Origin: Streptomyces sp. NBC_01803
Lineage (GTDB): Bacteria > Actinomycetota > Actinomycetes > Streptomycetales > Streptomycetaceae
Direction: 5' to 3'
NCBI RefSeq assembly: GCF_035917415.1
Contig: NZ_CP109073.1
Span: forward strand, 3,556,501 to 3,620,500
DNA length: 64,000 nucleotides
The notes under the pieces are model-generated. The model made no database searches. It saw only the letters and a list, made by a program, of their open reading frames with translations, and was not told where the DNA came from. Below, piece after piece: positions 45,792-53,710 of the stretch. Numbering within the stretch: position 1 is the first letter of the stretch; each line of letters opens with the position of its first letter. The position numbers and the translations under genes were made by a program.

Positions 45792-45832
45792 CGACGCCCC
45801 CCGTGGCCCGATCAGGGCCACGGGGGGCGTCG
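45792..45832. terminator. Strong bidirectional hairpin between clpC and the NACHT gene
   Basis: A perfect 18-bp stem (CGACGCCCCCCGTGGCCC with its complement) and a 5-nt loop. It lies 18 bp after the clpC stop and 6 bp from the stop of the convergent NACHT gene, so it can end both. Confidence 0.88.
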
Positions 45833-45837
45833 GCGTT

Positions 45838-48800
45838 TCAGTACCGGGGAGCCGGCGGGGCGGTGAACTGGACGTGGGAGGGGAGGCCGGGTCCGGCCGA
45901 CGGCTGATGGACCTGGACCGACCGCAGCTCCGGAAGTCCGGAAAGCGGGGAGAAGTCCTCCGAGCCGTGGCTCAGCGCCAGTGTGCGGAGGCCGGGAAAC
46001 ACCGTGGGCAGGATGTCCAGGTCGGCGGAGAAGCGCCGCTCTTCCTGGGCGTTCCGGAAGAGCAGCAGCCTTTCCACGGTGGGGAAGTCCGCGTCGGTGG
46101 ACGTGAGATCGCTCAGCACCCGCTCATGGAGCAGGAGGTTCCGGAGGGACGGCAATCCGGCGATCGCGTGCCATTCCTCCCGGGCGAGAGCGCGGTCGGT
46201 GTGGTGCACCGCCAATTCCGTCAGCCCGGGCCACGTCCGGATCCCGGTGAGGTCCGGAACGTGGGACGGCAGGCCGAGTGACTTCAGGGGCGCCCGTTGT
46301 GGCAGATCGAGCAGTGAATCGAGCCGGCCCGGAGAACCGATGATGAGGCCCTCCAACCCGTCGAGCCCCGGCAATCCCTCGGGCTCCCAGCCCTCGGTCC
46401 TGGGGTAGAGATTCAGGACCCGCACCGATGTCCCGGCCAGGGGAGCGAGATCGGGGATGTGCGGGCAGTTGTCCAGCAGGAGCGATCGGAGGCCGGGCAA
46501 TCGGCCGACGAAGTCCAGATCACCGATCGTCGCGCAATCCCGGAGCGACAGGGACACGAGCGGTCGGTCGGCCAGGGCGGAGAGGATGTCCTCCGCCGTG
46601 AAGTCGCCGCGCAGATCCGCCCGTGCCAGACCGGTCAGCGTGCCGAGATATCCGAGCTCTTCCCCGGTGGTGGCCGGAAAGGTCAGGTCGGCGTCGTCGC
46701 GAGGAAGATGAGAGACGATCTCGGTGAAGTAGCGGGTGGTGTCGAACCGATACCAGCTCACCGCCAGCAGATGGCGCACGAGGGTCGAGGAATGGTGGCG
46801 AAAGGCGCGCAGCTTGATGAGCGCGGCGTCCGTGCCGACGCGGGCCGCCGTGAATACCACCTCCAGGGCCTCCGCGTCGGTGAGCTCATCCGGACCCGGC
46901 AGTAAGTCCAGTGCCACCGAGCCGATCTCCGCCAGCTTGACGGCCTCGGCGCGCACCCGGGGAGGAATGTAGCGTTCGGCGCGGCTCACCACCGCGGCGC
47001 GGATTTCCGGGCGGAGCTGGCTGGCGTGTTCGAGGCAGGCCGTCGCGAGAAGGTGGAGCCGGACGCGGTGCCCGGGGTCGCGGTCGCCGCGTTCGATCAG
47101 GTCGGTGAGGAGCTCGCCGCGCTGAATCGGCTGGGCGTGCGCGACGGCCATCCGGACCACGTCCTCCCATTGGTCCTCGTGGGCCTTTTCGACCAGCGCG
47201 GGAAAGTGCTGCCATTCCACGATCTCGCGGGCGCCGAGATAGTCCTGGAATGTCCGGTGCACGAAATCGATCGCGCCGGGAACGGGTTCGCGTACGACGC
47301 CGGAGCGTTCGATCAGGTGTCGCAGCACGGCCTGGGCCGGGCCGAGCCGGTCGCCCCGGTGCAGGGCGGGCAGGGCGTTGTCGATGAGCGTGGTCGCCAG
47401 GGAGGCGGTCATCTCGGAGCGGCCGTTGGTGATCAGCCAGTAGGCCAGCTTCTGGAGAAGCGATATCTGCGTCTCGGCGTCCAGCTCCACACCGCCGCGG
47501 GGCGGGTCGGGGCGCTCGCGGTCGCGGCGTTCGAGCAGCATCGCGAGCGCGGCGTCGTACAGGGCCTTCCGGCCGCGCGGCAGGTAGCCGTTCCGCTCCC
47601 GGTGCAGGGCGCAGATCAGCGCGCACATCAGGGGATTGGTGGCCAGCGTGGCCAGATCCGCGCGGGCGCCGACGAGGTCGAGGAGGGTGCCGGCCTCCTC
47701 GCGCGTGGCACCGACCGCCCCGTGCCAGCGGTGGACGAAGGCGGCGACGTCGGTGGGGCTCATCGGCGCGAGCGACAGCTCGGTGAACTGCTCGGCTCTC
47801 AGCCAGTCCTCGGCGACGGCGGACGGGCGGGCGGTGACGAGCCAGAGATTGCCGGGGTAGGAGGCGGCCAGGCGGCGCAGCCAGCGGCGGACCTCCTCGC
47901 GTTCGGCCTCCGGGATCTCGTCGATGCCGTCCACGAGGAGCAGGCCACGCTTCGCCGTCAGCACCCGGTGGGCCCACCGCTCGGGCTGGCCGGCGGCGAG
48001 CGGGCAGTCCACGGCGGCGAGGAACCCGTCCGGGTCGGGCAGCCGGCGTCGGTCGCGGGTGAGTGTGCGCATGGGCAGAACGAAGGGGACGCGGCCGATG
48101 AGGTGGGTCAGGCCGTCCCCGGGGTCCCGGCGGGCGGTCGCCACGGCCAGCCACTGGACCAGCGTGGTCTTCCCCGATCCGGCGTGGCCGCGCAGCAGGA
48201 CGCGGCTGTGGCCGCTGAGCGCCTGCTCGGCGCGCTGCGGTGGCGCGTCCGCCGCACCGGACGTGTGGTGGGTCTCCAGGCTCAGGTAGGCGTCGTCCAG
48301 CGGCCATTCACGGGCCTGCCGGAGGTCGAGACCGTAGACGGCGAGACGGCCCTGCTCCCGCCGGACGTAGTCGGCGTAGCGGGTCTCGAAGGCGGCGTCC
48401 TCGACGGACTGGTGGGGGACGCGCTCGATGAGCAGGTCGACGGTGCGGATCAGCCGGTCGAGGTCGCGGCTTTGTTCCACGAGGGTGCGGGCGACGAAGG
48501 TGGAGCGCTGGGTGAAGAAGTTCAGGATGTGCAGGCAGGTGGACTCCAGCACCCGGGCGTACAGGGCGTGTGCGGGCATGGAAGAGCTGTCGAGCTCCCA
48601 CGGTCGGCCGTGGCCGAGGGGGATCATGAGCTGGCGGGCCCAGGTCCGGTGGCCCAGCCGCACCGCCTGGATGTCATCCATGTCCAGCTCGCCCAGGCGC
48701 AGCAGTGAGCGTGCCAGGAGCCCCGTCGCCTCGATGAGCTCGTCCTCCGACGGCGCGTCGTGCGGGCCGATCTCCCGGACGGCCCGGCGGACGAGCGCGT

Positions 48801-48984
48801 CGCACAGCGTGCGCAGATCCCGCTCGGTCAGGGACCGCTTCTCGCCCCCGAACGACACCAGCGCCGCTATCCGGACCGGCTTGTCGACCAGGGCGGCTCC
48901 CGGGCCGTCCTGGCGGAAGAGGCGTTTGATCAGCGGCGTGAACGCGCTCGACGCCAACCGCAGCCCCGCCCCCGTGAGTTCCAT
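45838..48984 (-). CDS. NACHT-domain NTPase with C-terminal LRR-like repeats (bacterial NLR type)
   Basis: A 1048-aa STAND protein. An N-terminal helical domain (about 1-235, beginning LTGAGLRLASSAFTPLIKRLF) resembles the NNH-type domains that precede bacterial NACHTs. The NACHT has Walker A GHAGSGKT (266-273), Walker B LLLVDGIDE (348-356), the LVTARPSA sensor, and a PLMCALICALH helix, then FVHRTFQDYLGAREIVE. From about 780 leucine-rich repeat-like units appear (LVSLSLRDC, LRSLLLDNC, LKSLGLP, LTELAVHH, LRNLLLHE, LRTLALSH). Several such proteins protect bacteria from phage; others have unknown roles. It is alone between clpC and a toxin-antitoxin pair. An antiphage or signalling role is inference. 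Confidence 0.9.
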   Translation of the reverse strand: MELTGAGLRLASSAFTPLIKRLFRQDGPGAALVDKPVRIAALVSFGGEKRSLTERDLRTLCDALVRRAVREIGPHDAPSEDELIEATGLLARSLLRLGELDMDDIQAVRLGHRTWARQLMIPLGHGRPWELDSSSMPAHALYARVLESTCLHILNFFTQRSTFVARTLVEQSRDLDRLIRTVDLLIERVPHQSVEDAAFETRYADYVRREQGRLAVYGLDLRQAREWPLDDAYLSLETHHTSGAADAPPQRAEQALSGHSRVLLRGHAGSGKTTLVQWLAVATARRDPGDGLTHLIGRVPFVLPMRTLTRDRRRLPDPDGFLAAVDCPLAAGQPERWAHRVLTAKRGLLLVDGIDEIPEAEREEVRRWLRRLAASYPGNLWLVTARPSAVAEDWLRAEQFTELSLAPMSPTDVAAFVHRWHGAVGATREEAGTLLDLVGARADLATLATNPLMCALICALHRERNGYLPRGRKALYDAALAMLLERRDRERPDPPRGGVELDAETQISLLQKLAYWLITNGRSEMTASLATTLIDNALPALHRGDRLGPAQAVLRHLIERSGVVREPVPGAIDFVHRTFQDYLGAREIVEWQHFPALVEKAHEDQWEDVVRMAVAHAQPIQRGELLTDLIERGDRDPGHRVRLHLLATACLEHASQLRPEIRAAVVSRAERYIPPRVRAEAVKLAEIGSVALDLLPGPDELTDAEALEVVFTAARVGTDAALIKLRAFRHHSSTLVRHLLAVSWYRFDTTRYFTEIVSHLPRDDADLTFPATTGEELGYLGTLTGLARADLRGDFTAEDILSALADRPLVSLSLRDCATIGDLDFVGRLPGLRSLLLDNCPHIPDLAPLAGTSVRVLNLYPRTEGWEPEGLPGLDGLEGLIIGSPGRLDSLLDLPQRAPLKSLGLPSHVPDLTGIRTWPGLTELAVHHTDRALAREEWHAIAGLPSLRNLLLHERVLSDLTSTDADFPTVERLLLFRNAQEERRFSADLDILPTVFPGLRTLALSHGSEDFSPLSGLPELRSVQVHQPSAGPGLPSHVQFTAPPAPRY

Positions 48985-49006
48985 GGCAGAAGGGTACGGC
49001 GGGGGT

Positions 49007-49074
49007 GGCCGTTCAGCCGGGTCGGCCGTTCAGCCGGGCTGGCCGTTCAGCCGGGCTGGCCGTTCAGCCGGGCT
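49007..49074. repeat. 17-bp tandem repeat copying the PIN gene stop codon
   Basis: Four copies of a 17-bp unit (GGCCGTTCAGCCGGGCT) begin at 49007, 49024, 49041 and 49058; the first has two changes at its end. The last copy contains the final codons and TGA (as TCA) of the PIN gene. The unit is not a multiple of three. Confidence 0.95.
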
Positions 49075-49474
49075 GGAAGGGGTCGCGGAGGCGGACTCCG
49101 GTGCGTCGGACGTCCTTCACGTTCCGGGTGACCAGCGTCAGGTCGTGGACCAGGGCCGTGGCCGCGAGCAGGCCGTCGATGACGGGCACCCGGTGCGGGG
49201 CGCTGAGCCGTCCCCACGCCTCGGCGATGTCGGCGGTCACCGGCAGGACGCGGTCCGCGTAACGGTGCCGGAGGTCCTCCAGCCAGAGATCCAGCGTCCT
49301 CGCCCGCGCGCCGTCCCGGTGCCGGACGTTCTCGATGCCTTTGCGGATCTCGCCGATGATCAGCGTGCTGAGGAAGACCGAACGGTCCGGGACCTCGCGG
49401 ATCCACGCGGCGACGTGCGGATCGGGGCGGTGCCTGCGCAGCTCGGACACCACGTTCGTGTCGAGCAGATACAT
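49064..49474 (-). CDS. PIN-domain toxin (VapC/FitB-like)
   Basis: Type II toxin-antitoxin ribonuclease, 136 aa. The PIN fold acidic residues are visible: Asp5 in MYLLDTNVVSEL, Glu42 in IIGEIRKGI, Asp100 in VPVIDGLLAATA and Asp121 or nearby in TRNVKDV. The FitB-like pattern 'TLIIGEIRKGIE' and length are normal. Such enzymes cleave tRNA or rRNA when the antitoxin is lost. It starts 7 bp after the antitoxin gene on the same strand. The 3' end is inside a 17-bp tandem repeat, but the domain itself is complete. Confidence 0.9.
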   Translation of the reverse strand: MYLLDTNVVSELRRHRPDPHVAAWIREVPDRSVFLSTLIIGEIRKGIENVRHRDGARARTLDLWLEDLRHRYADRVLPVTADIAEAWGRLSAPHRVPVIDGLLAATALVHDLTLVTRNVKDVRRTGVRLRDPFQPG

Positions 49475-49481
49475 CGCGCGC

Positions 49482-49760
49482 TCAGTCCTCTCCGAAGTCC
49501 ACGTGTCCGAAGTCCACGTGGCGCGGCAGATCCCGGGCGGCCACCGTGGCCTCCAACTCGGCCGCCAGCTCGTCGTCCGGGCCTTCCAGCAGGAAGTCCC
49601 GCAGGTCGAGGCGCTCGCCGCGGAGCCGGTGATACTCCCTGATGTCGAGGATCACGGCGACCTCCTCGCCGTGCCGGGTGACGAGCTGGGGCTCTCCGCC
49701 GCTCGCCTGCCGGAGCACCTCGCTGAACCGCTGCTTGGCTTCCTGTACCTGCCAGTGCAC
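49482..49760 (-). CDS. Phd/YefM-type antitoxin
   Basis: A 92-aa antitoxin, upstream of and cognate to the PIN toxin. The N-terminal DNA-binding part is HWQVQEAKQRFSEVLRQASGGEPQLVTRHGEEVAVILDIREYHRL, read in parts. The acidic C-terminal part wraps the toxin. It ends in a 15-bp duplication giving HVDFGHVDFGED. GTG 49760 follows AGGAGG by about 7 bp. A 6-bp inverted repeat 26 bp upstream is a likely autoregulatory site. Confidence 0.88.
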   Translation of the reverse strand: MHWQVQEAKQRFSEVLRQASGGEPQLVTRHGEEVAVILDIREYHRLRGERLDLRDFLLEGPDDELAAELEATVAARDLPRHVDFGHVDFGED

Positions 49761-49785
49761 CGCGCCCACCTCCTTCACCCCCTCT

Positions 49786-49804
49786 TCTGTCCAGTCTAGA
49801 CAGA
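49786..49804. promoter_or_regulatory. Candidate toxin-antitoxin operator
   Basis: TCTGTC and GACAGA flank a 7-bp spacer (CAGTCTA) just upstream of the antitoxin start. Phd/YefM antitoxins bind such dyads to repress their own operon. Confidence 0.5.
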
Positions 49805-49892
49805 CCTGAACCCACTCTAGCAGGGTGCGGTGGCGCTGGAGTGGGCCGAGGATGGGAGAGGGCCGGACGCTGAGGGACGGAGGTCGGTCGCC

Positions 49893-50114
49893 ATGCGGCA
49901 TCTGATGCGTGCCGAGTACGAGGACGCCGAACCGGGGACCGGCCGGCCGGGGCCGGTGAAGACCTGGCACATGGTCCGGGGCGAGGATGCCGTCGCGATG
50001 TGCGGGCGGGTGCTCCAGCCGGGGGCCGAGGCGCTGTCGGACGAGGAGTGGGGCCGGACGGCGGAGCCGTTCTGCCACACCTGCGGCGCGCTGTATCTGC
50101 GCGAGGTGCCCTGA
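49893..50114 (+). CDS. Small zinc-ribbon-like protein
   Basis: A 73-aa protein, not assigned to a named family. It has a Cys in AVAMCGRVL and a CHTC pair near the end (FCHTCGALYL), plus His residues in MRHLMRAEY and TWHMV, suggesting one zinc site. Proteins with this HTC/CG pattern are frequent in streptomycetes. GGAGG lies 9-10 bp before the ATG at 49893. It is 67 bp before tag. Confidence 0.7.
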   Translation: MRHLMRAEYEDAEPGTGRPGPVKTWHMVRGEDAVAMCGRVLQPGAEALSDEEWGRTAEPFCHTCGALYLREVP

Positions 50115-50181
50115 GCCGCCCACACCCCCGCCACCTCCGGGTGGGGGACGACTGTCAGACCCCGCTGGCAGACTGCGGGGC

Positions 50182-50769
50182 ATGGAAACGACGCTGGCCG
50201 TTGCCGGGGCCGACGGGTTGCCGCGCTGTCCGTGGGGCGTGGCCCCCGAGGACTACCGCGAGTATCACGACACGGAGTGGGGGCGCCCGGTGCGGGGGGA
50301 CGACGCGCTCTTCGAGCGGCTGTGCTTGGAGGCGTTCCAGTCCGGGCTCTCGTGGCTGACGATCCTGCGTCGCAGAGACGGCTTCCGGGCCGCGTTCGAC
50401 GGCTTCGTCATCGCGAAGGTGGCGGCGTTCACCGACGCCGACGTGACGCGCCTGCTGGGCGACCCGGGCATCATCCGGAACCGCGCGAAGATCGAGGCCA
50501 CCCTCGGGAACGCCCGGGTGGCCGCCGGGTGGGCCGAGGGCGAGCTGACCGAGCTGGTCTGGTCCTTCGCGCCGGACGCGGCGGCCCGCCCGATGCCGCG
50601 CGGGCCGGGGGAGATACCGGCGACGACGCCGGAGTCCGAGGCGCTGTCCAAGACGCTCAAGAAGCGCGGCTTCCGTTTCGTCGGGCCGACCACGGCGTAT
50701 GCCCTGATGCAGGCATGCGGGCTGGTCAACGACCACCTTGCCGACTGCCACATCAGGGTGCGGGTGTGA
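50182..50769 (+). CDS. tag: DNA-3-methyladenine glycosylase I
   Basis: Removes 3-methyladenine from alkylated DNA; helix-hairpin-helix superfamily, 195 aa. Typical segments: RCPWGVAPEDYREYHDTEWGRPV, FERLCLEAFQSGLSWLTILRRRDGFRAAFDGF (in parts), DPGIIRNRAKI and FVGPTTAYALMQACGLVNDHLADC, whose Cys and His ligands bind zinc. The next gene overlaps the stop codon (GTGA). Confidence 0.95.
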   Translation: METTLAVAGADGLPRCPWGVAPEDYREYHDTEWGRPVRGDDALFERLCLEAFQSGLSWLTILRRRDGFRAAFDGFVIAKVAAFTDADVTRLLGDPGIIRNRAKIEATLGNARVAAGWAEGELTELVWSFAPDAAARPMPRGPGEIPATTPESEALSKTLKKRGFRFVGPTTAYALMQACGLVNDHLADCHIRVRV

Positions 50770-51245
50770 GCGACTGGCAGGAGCGTGCGGCGCGGCTGTG
50801 GGCGGCCTTCGACGCGCACGGCCCGGCCGGGTTCCGGGAGGCGATGCGGCGGCTCGTCGCCGAGCTGCCCGTGGGCGATCCGGTGGGGCTGTTCGAGCTG
50901 GCCTCGGCGCACGACGCCACGGACCGGGAGGCCGAGGCCGCCGTGCTGTACCGGCGGGCGCTGGCCGCCGGGCTGGGCGCGGACCTGCGGCGACAGGCGG
51001 TGATCCAGCTCGCCAGCACTCTGCGGAATCTGGGGCAGGCCGGGGAGAGCATCGCGCTGCTGAGCGAGGAGCGGGCCGCCGGCTCGGACGAGCTGGATGG
51101 CGCGGTGGACGCCTTCCTCGCCCTGGCGCTCACGGACGCGGGTCGTGAGCGCGAGGCGGTGGCCCTGCTGCTGCGCGCCCTGGCCCCGCACCTGCCGCGC
51201 TACCGCGATCCGGTGGAGAGCCGAGCGTCTGGCCTGACCGCCTGA
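50766..51245 (+). CDS. TPR-like repeat protein
   Basis: A 159-aa alpha-helical protein similar to tetratricopeptide-type proteins. Units such as VGLFELASAHDATDREAEAAVLYRRALAAGL and QAVIQLASTLRNLGQAGESIALLSEERAAG (in parts) give two to three helix pairs. Related proteins are annotated as tetratricopeptide-repeat proteins in actinobacteria; the function is unknown. It is translationally coupled to tag. The last codons and the TGA are in an 8-bp tandem repeat. Confidence 0.83.
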   Translation: MSDWQERAARLWAAFDAHGPAGFREAMRRLVAELPVGDPVGLFELASAHDATDREAEAAVLYRRALAAGLGADLRRQAVIQLASTLRNLGQAGESIALLSEERAAGSDELDGAVDAFLALALTDAGREREAVALLLRALAPHLPRYRDPVESRASGLTA

Positions 51246-51269
51246 CCGCCTGACCGCCTGACCGGCTGA
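51234..51269. repeat. 8-bp tandem repeat over the TPR gene stop
   Basis: CTGACCGC is repeated from 51234, 51242, 51250 and 51258 (last base changed), with CTGA following. The TGA stop at 51243-51245 is inside the second copy. Confidence 0.9.
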
Positions 51270-51404
51270 CTGACCCGCCGTCGGATCGCCTGACCGGCCG
51301 TCGGACGACCCCCGGCACGGGACCGCCGCGCGCCGGGCTGCCGTTTCTCCTGGCCACCGGCCCGGGGCGATCGTCCGGCACCGACGGGCGGGGAAAGCGG
51401 TGGC

Positions 51405-52358
51405 TCAGTGCGCGGCGCCGCGTCGGTAGCGGCCAGGAGCCAGGCCGTATTCGCGCTTGAACGCCTTGGCGAAGGCGAACTCCGAGGAATACCCGACGGT
51501 CTGGGCCACCGTGCTGAGCGGCGCGTCCGACTCGCGCAGCAGCCGCCCGGCGATCGTCATGCGCCACCAGGTGAGGTAGGCCAGCGGCGACTCGCCCACG
51601 AGCGTGGTGAAGCGCTGGGCGAACACCGACCGCGACAGCCCGCCGCGCGTGCCCAGCTCCTCCACCGTCCAGGGGCGGGCGGGCTCGGCGTGGATGCCCT
51701 CCAGCGCGCGGCCGATCGCCGGGTCGGTGAGCGCGACGGCCCAGCCCGCCGGCCCCCGGCCGTCCGCCACGCGCTGCCGCGCCTCCTCCGCCGCCCGGTC
51801 GTCCACCCAGGCGCGCAGGATGTACAGCAGCATCGCGTCCACCAGCGCGGGCACCACGCCGTCCCGTCCCGGCCGCCGCTCGTCCAACTCGGCGCCGAGC
51901 AGCCCGATCATCGAGTGCAGCGCGCCGTGCCGTCCCGGCCGGGCGGGCAGGTGCACGATCTCCGGCAGCTCGCGGAGCAGCGGGTGCGGCCGGGCGTTGC
52001 CGAGCTGGTAGGCGCCGCACAGCAGCATGGTGCGCGCTCCCGGGCCGTCGACGGTGACCTGGCCGATCGGGGACGACGGGTCCTGGCGGCTCGGCGCGAA
52101 GTCGGCCAGCTGCGTGGCCGGGTCGTCGGCCAGCCCGTGCGCGCTTCCCTCGCGCAGGAACACGATGTCGCCCGAGGTCAGCGGCAGCGGCTCGCGGTCG
52201 CCCTCGGGCACGAGCCAGCAGGTGCCCTGGAGGACGACGTGGAACGAGGCCCCGTTGATCGCGGGAAACCGCAGCCCCCACGGCGCGCGCGCCTCGGTCC
52301 TGGCCGAGGCGGAGGTGCCGACGCGCATCACGGACAAGGCATCAGCCAGGACATCCAT
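51405..52358 (-). CDS. AraC-family regulator with cupin-type N-terminus
   Basis: A 317-aa transcription factor. The N-terminal cupin_6 domain (about 5-190) has FHVVLQGTCWLVPEG, SGDIVFLREGSAHGLAD and the following LPEIVHLPA. The C-terminal AraC HTH pair is clear: WTVEELGTRGGLSRSVFAQRFTTLVGESPLAYLTWWRM and VAQTVGYSSEFAFAKAFKREYGLAPGRYR, in parts. ATG 52358 fits the family N-terminus. It is divergent from a decayed NAD(P)-binding oxidoreductase gene, the usual target of this subfamily, so it may have lost its main target. Confidence 0.92.
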   Translation of the reverse strand: MDVLADALSVMRVGTSASARTEARAPWGLRFPAINGASFHVVLQGTCWLVPEGDREPLPLTSGDIVFLREGSAHGLADDPATQLADFAPSRQDPSSPIGQVTVDGPGARTMLLCGAYQLGNARPHPLLRELPEIVHLPARPGRHGALHSMIGLLGAELDERRPGRDGVVPALVDAMLLYILRAWVDDRAAEEARQRVADGRGPAGWAVALTDPAIGRALEGIHAEPARPWTVEELGTRGGLSRSVFAQRFTTLVGESPLAYLTWWRMTIAGRLLRESDAPLSTVAQTVGYSSEFAFAKAFKREYGLAPGRYRRGAAH

Positions 52359-52493
52359 GAGGGTAATTCTACGGTCAACGATCCACTGCTCTCGGAGGAT
52401 TGGATATGAAGTAAGGATGTGGAGACATTCATCGTCCGTGAAGGTGTCCCCGGATTGGCCGCACGAGGTCATCACACGATGAAGGCTGGGGTC

Positions 52494-53030
52494 ATGACTT
52501 TTCTGGTGATCGGGGCCACGGGGAAGACCGGACGGCCGGTCGCCGAGGCGCTGCGGGCGGGTGGCGCGAAGGTGTGCGCGGCCGGCCGCCACCTCCGTTG
52601 CGGGGAGGGCGGGCGGGGAGCGATGCGTGGTGACTGGGCCGACCGGCGGACATCGGAGTCGGCGCTGGACGGGGCCGAAGCGCTGTACGTCGTGGGCCCG
52701 TTCGCCGAGCCGGACGCGGAGGCGCTGCCGCGCCCGCTGCTGCTGTCGGTGCGGGGCGCGGCGGCCGGGCGGGAGCCGCGCTACGAGGCGCGCGCGCCGG
52801 AGGGGACTGGCCGGCGGACGTGCGGGCGGCCGGTGCCGGGGAGCGGGCGATCGCTTGGCAGCTGGCACCGTTCGACCTGATGCGGGCGGGCGGGAACGCG
52901 CCGGTCACGGACACGGTGGAGCGGGTGTCGGGCCGTCCGGCACGGATACTCGCGGCTATGCGGCCGAGCGGCCCCGGAGGGGGAAGTTCACTCTCCGGTA
53001 GAAATTCTGGCCAGGAAGCGGGCAAGGCGG
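52494..53030 (+). pseudogene. Decayed NAD(P)H-binding (NmrA-like) oxidoreductase
   Basis: The first frame starts MTFLVIGATGKTGRPVAEALRAGGAKV, a Rossmann loop typical of NmrA-type NAD(P)H-binding proteins, and goes on to about 52800. Near 52800-52830 the family sequence changes frame: ADVRAAGAGERAIAWQLAPFDLM and VTDTVERVSGRPAR continue in the +1 frame. Together they give only about 170 residues against about 280 for normal members, so an internal deletion plus a frameshift is likely. It is divergent from an AraC gene, as intact homologues often are. Confidence 0.7.
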
Positions 53031-53094
53031 GTTGGTTCGGGCAAGAGATGAAACTCGTAGGGAGGTTGACGGATGAGTAACTGAGGAGCGTGGC

Positions 53095-53520
53095 ATGTGC
53101 CTTGTCCCTGTGCGGTCCGGGACCGCCGACTTCGCCTTGCGCTTCCCGGCCCATCCCGTGTGGGTGCGCAACGCCCGCGACGCGATGCGGACGGCGCTGA
53201 GCACGGCGGTTCCGGGGAACGACGAGCTCATCGATACCGCCGTCCTGCTGACGTCGGAGGTGGTGAGCAACGCGATCCGCGCGTCCCGGAGCTGCCCGAC
53301 CCCGCCACCGGTCGACATCCACGCCTGCTGGTCACCGGAGGGCGACCTCCAGGTCAACGTCTACGACCGCGCCCCCGGGGAGCCGAACGTTCCGGAGCGG
53401 TCCCCCTCGGATGACAAGGAGCACGGCCGAGGACTGCTGCTGCTGACGCGCTGCGCGCGCAAGTGGGACATCTGCCGGCACGCGCCGGGGCCGGGGAAGA
53501 TGGTGTGGTTCCAGCTGTAG
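53095..53520 (+). CDS. HATPase_c protein (anti-sigma/RsbW-like, streptomycete type)
   Basis: A 141-aa ATP-binding protein with a Bergerat fold. N-box TSEVVSNAIRAS, G1 box NVYDRAPGEPN, and G2 DKEHGRGLLLLTRCARKW are visible. The N-terminal FALRFPAHPVWVRNARDAMRTAL (in parts) matches the large group of single-domain HATPases in streptomycetes, some of which are anti-sigma kinases. No anti-anti-sigma gene is adjacent. ATG 53095 has GAGGAG about 8 bp upstream. Its last codons and TAG are in a 13-bp repeat. Confidence 0.88.
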   Translation: MCLVPVRSGTADFALRFPAHPVWVRNARDAMRTALSTAVPGNDELIDTAVLLTSEVVSNAIRASRSCPTPPPVDIHACWSPEGDLQVNVYDRAPGEPNVPERSPSDDKEHGRGLLLLTRCARKWDICRHAPGPGKMVWFQL

Positions 53521-53544
53521 GAGCCGGCTGTAGGAGCCGGCTGT
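53514..53544. repeat. 13-bp tandem repeat over the HATPase gene stop
   Basis: GCTGTAGGAGCCG occurs at 53514 and 53527 with a third partial copy from 53540. The TAG stop at 53518-53520 is inside the first copy. Confidence 0.9.
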
Positions 53545-53710
53545 CGGCGACGTGAGGGAAGGCGGGGTGACGCGGTACGCGCGCCCGCCCCGCGGCCCCA
53601 TCCCTTTCGAGGCCGTGGAGATCCGTCCGCTCGTCGATGAGGACCAGCGAGGTGCCGGGGACCGCCGGGAATCCGCTCGGCGGAGAACTCCTCATCCAGG
53701 AACTCCGAGG
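53521..53710. other. Gap between HATPase and AraC pseudogene
   Basis: No complete gene is visible. On the minus strand a short coding-like stretch (VPGTSLVLIDERTDLHGLE) about 53595-53655 could be a remnant of another gene, but I do not recognise it. Confidence 0.35.
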
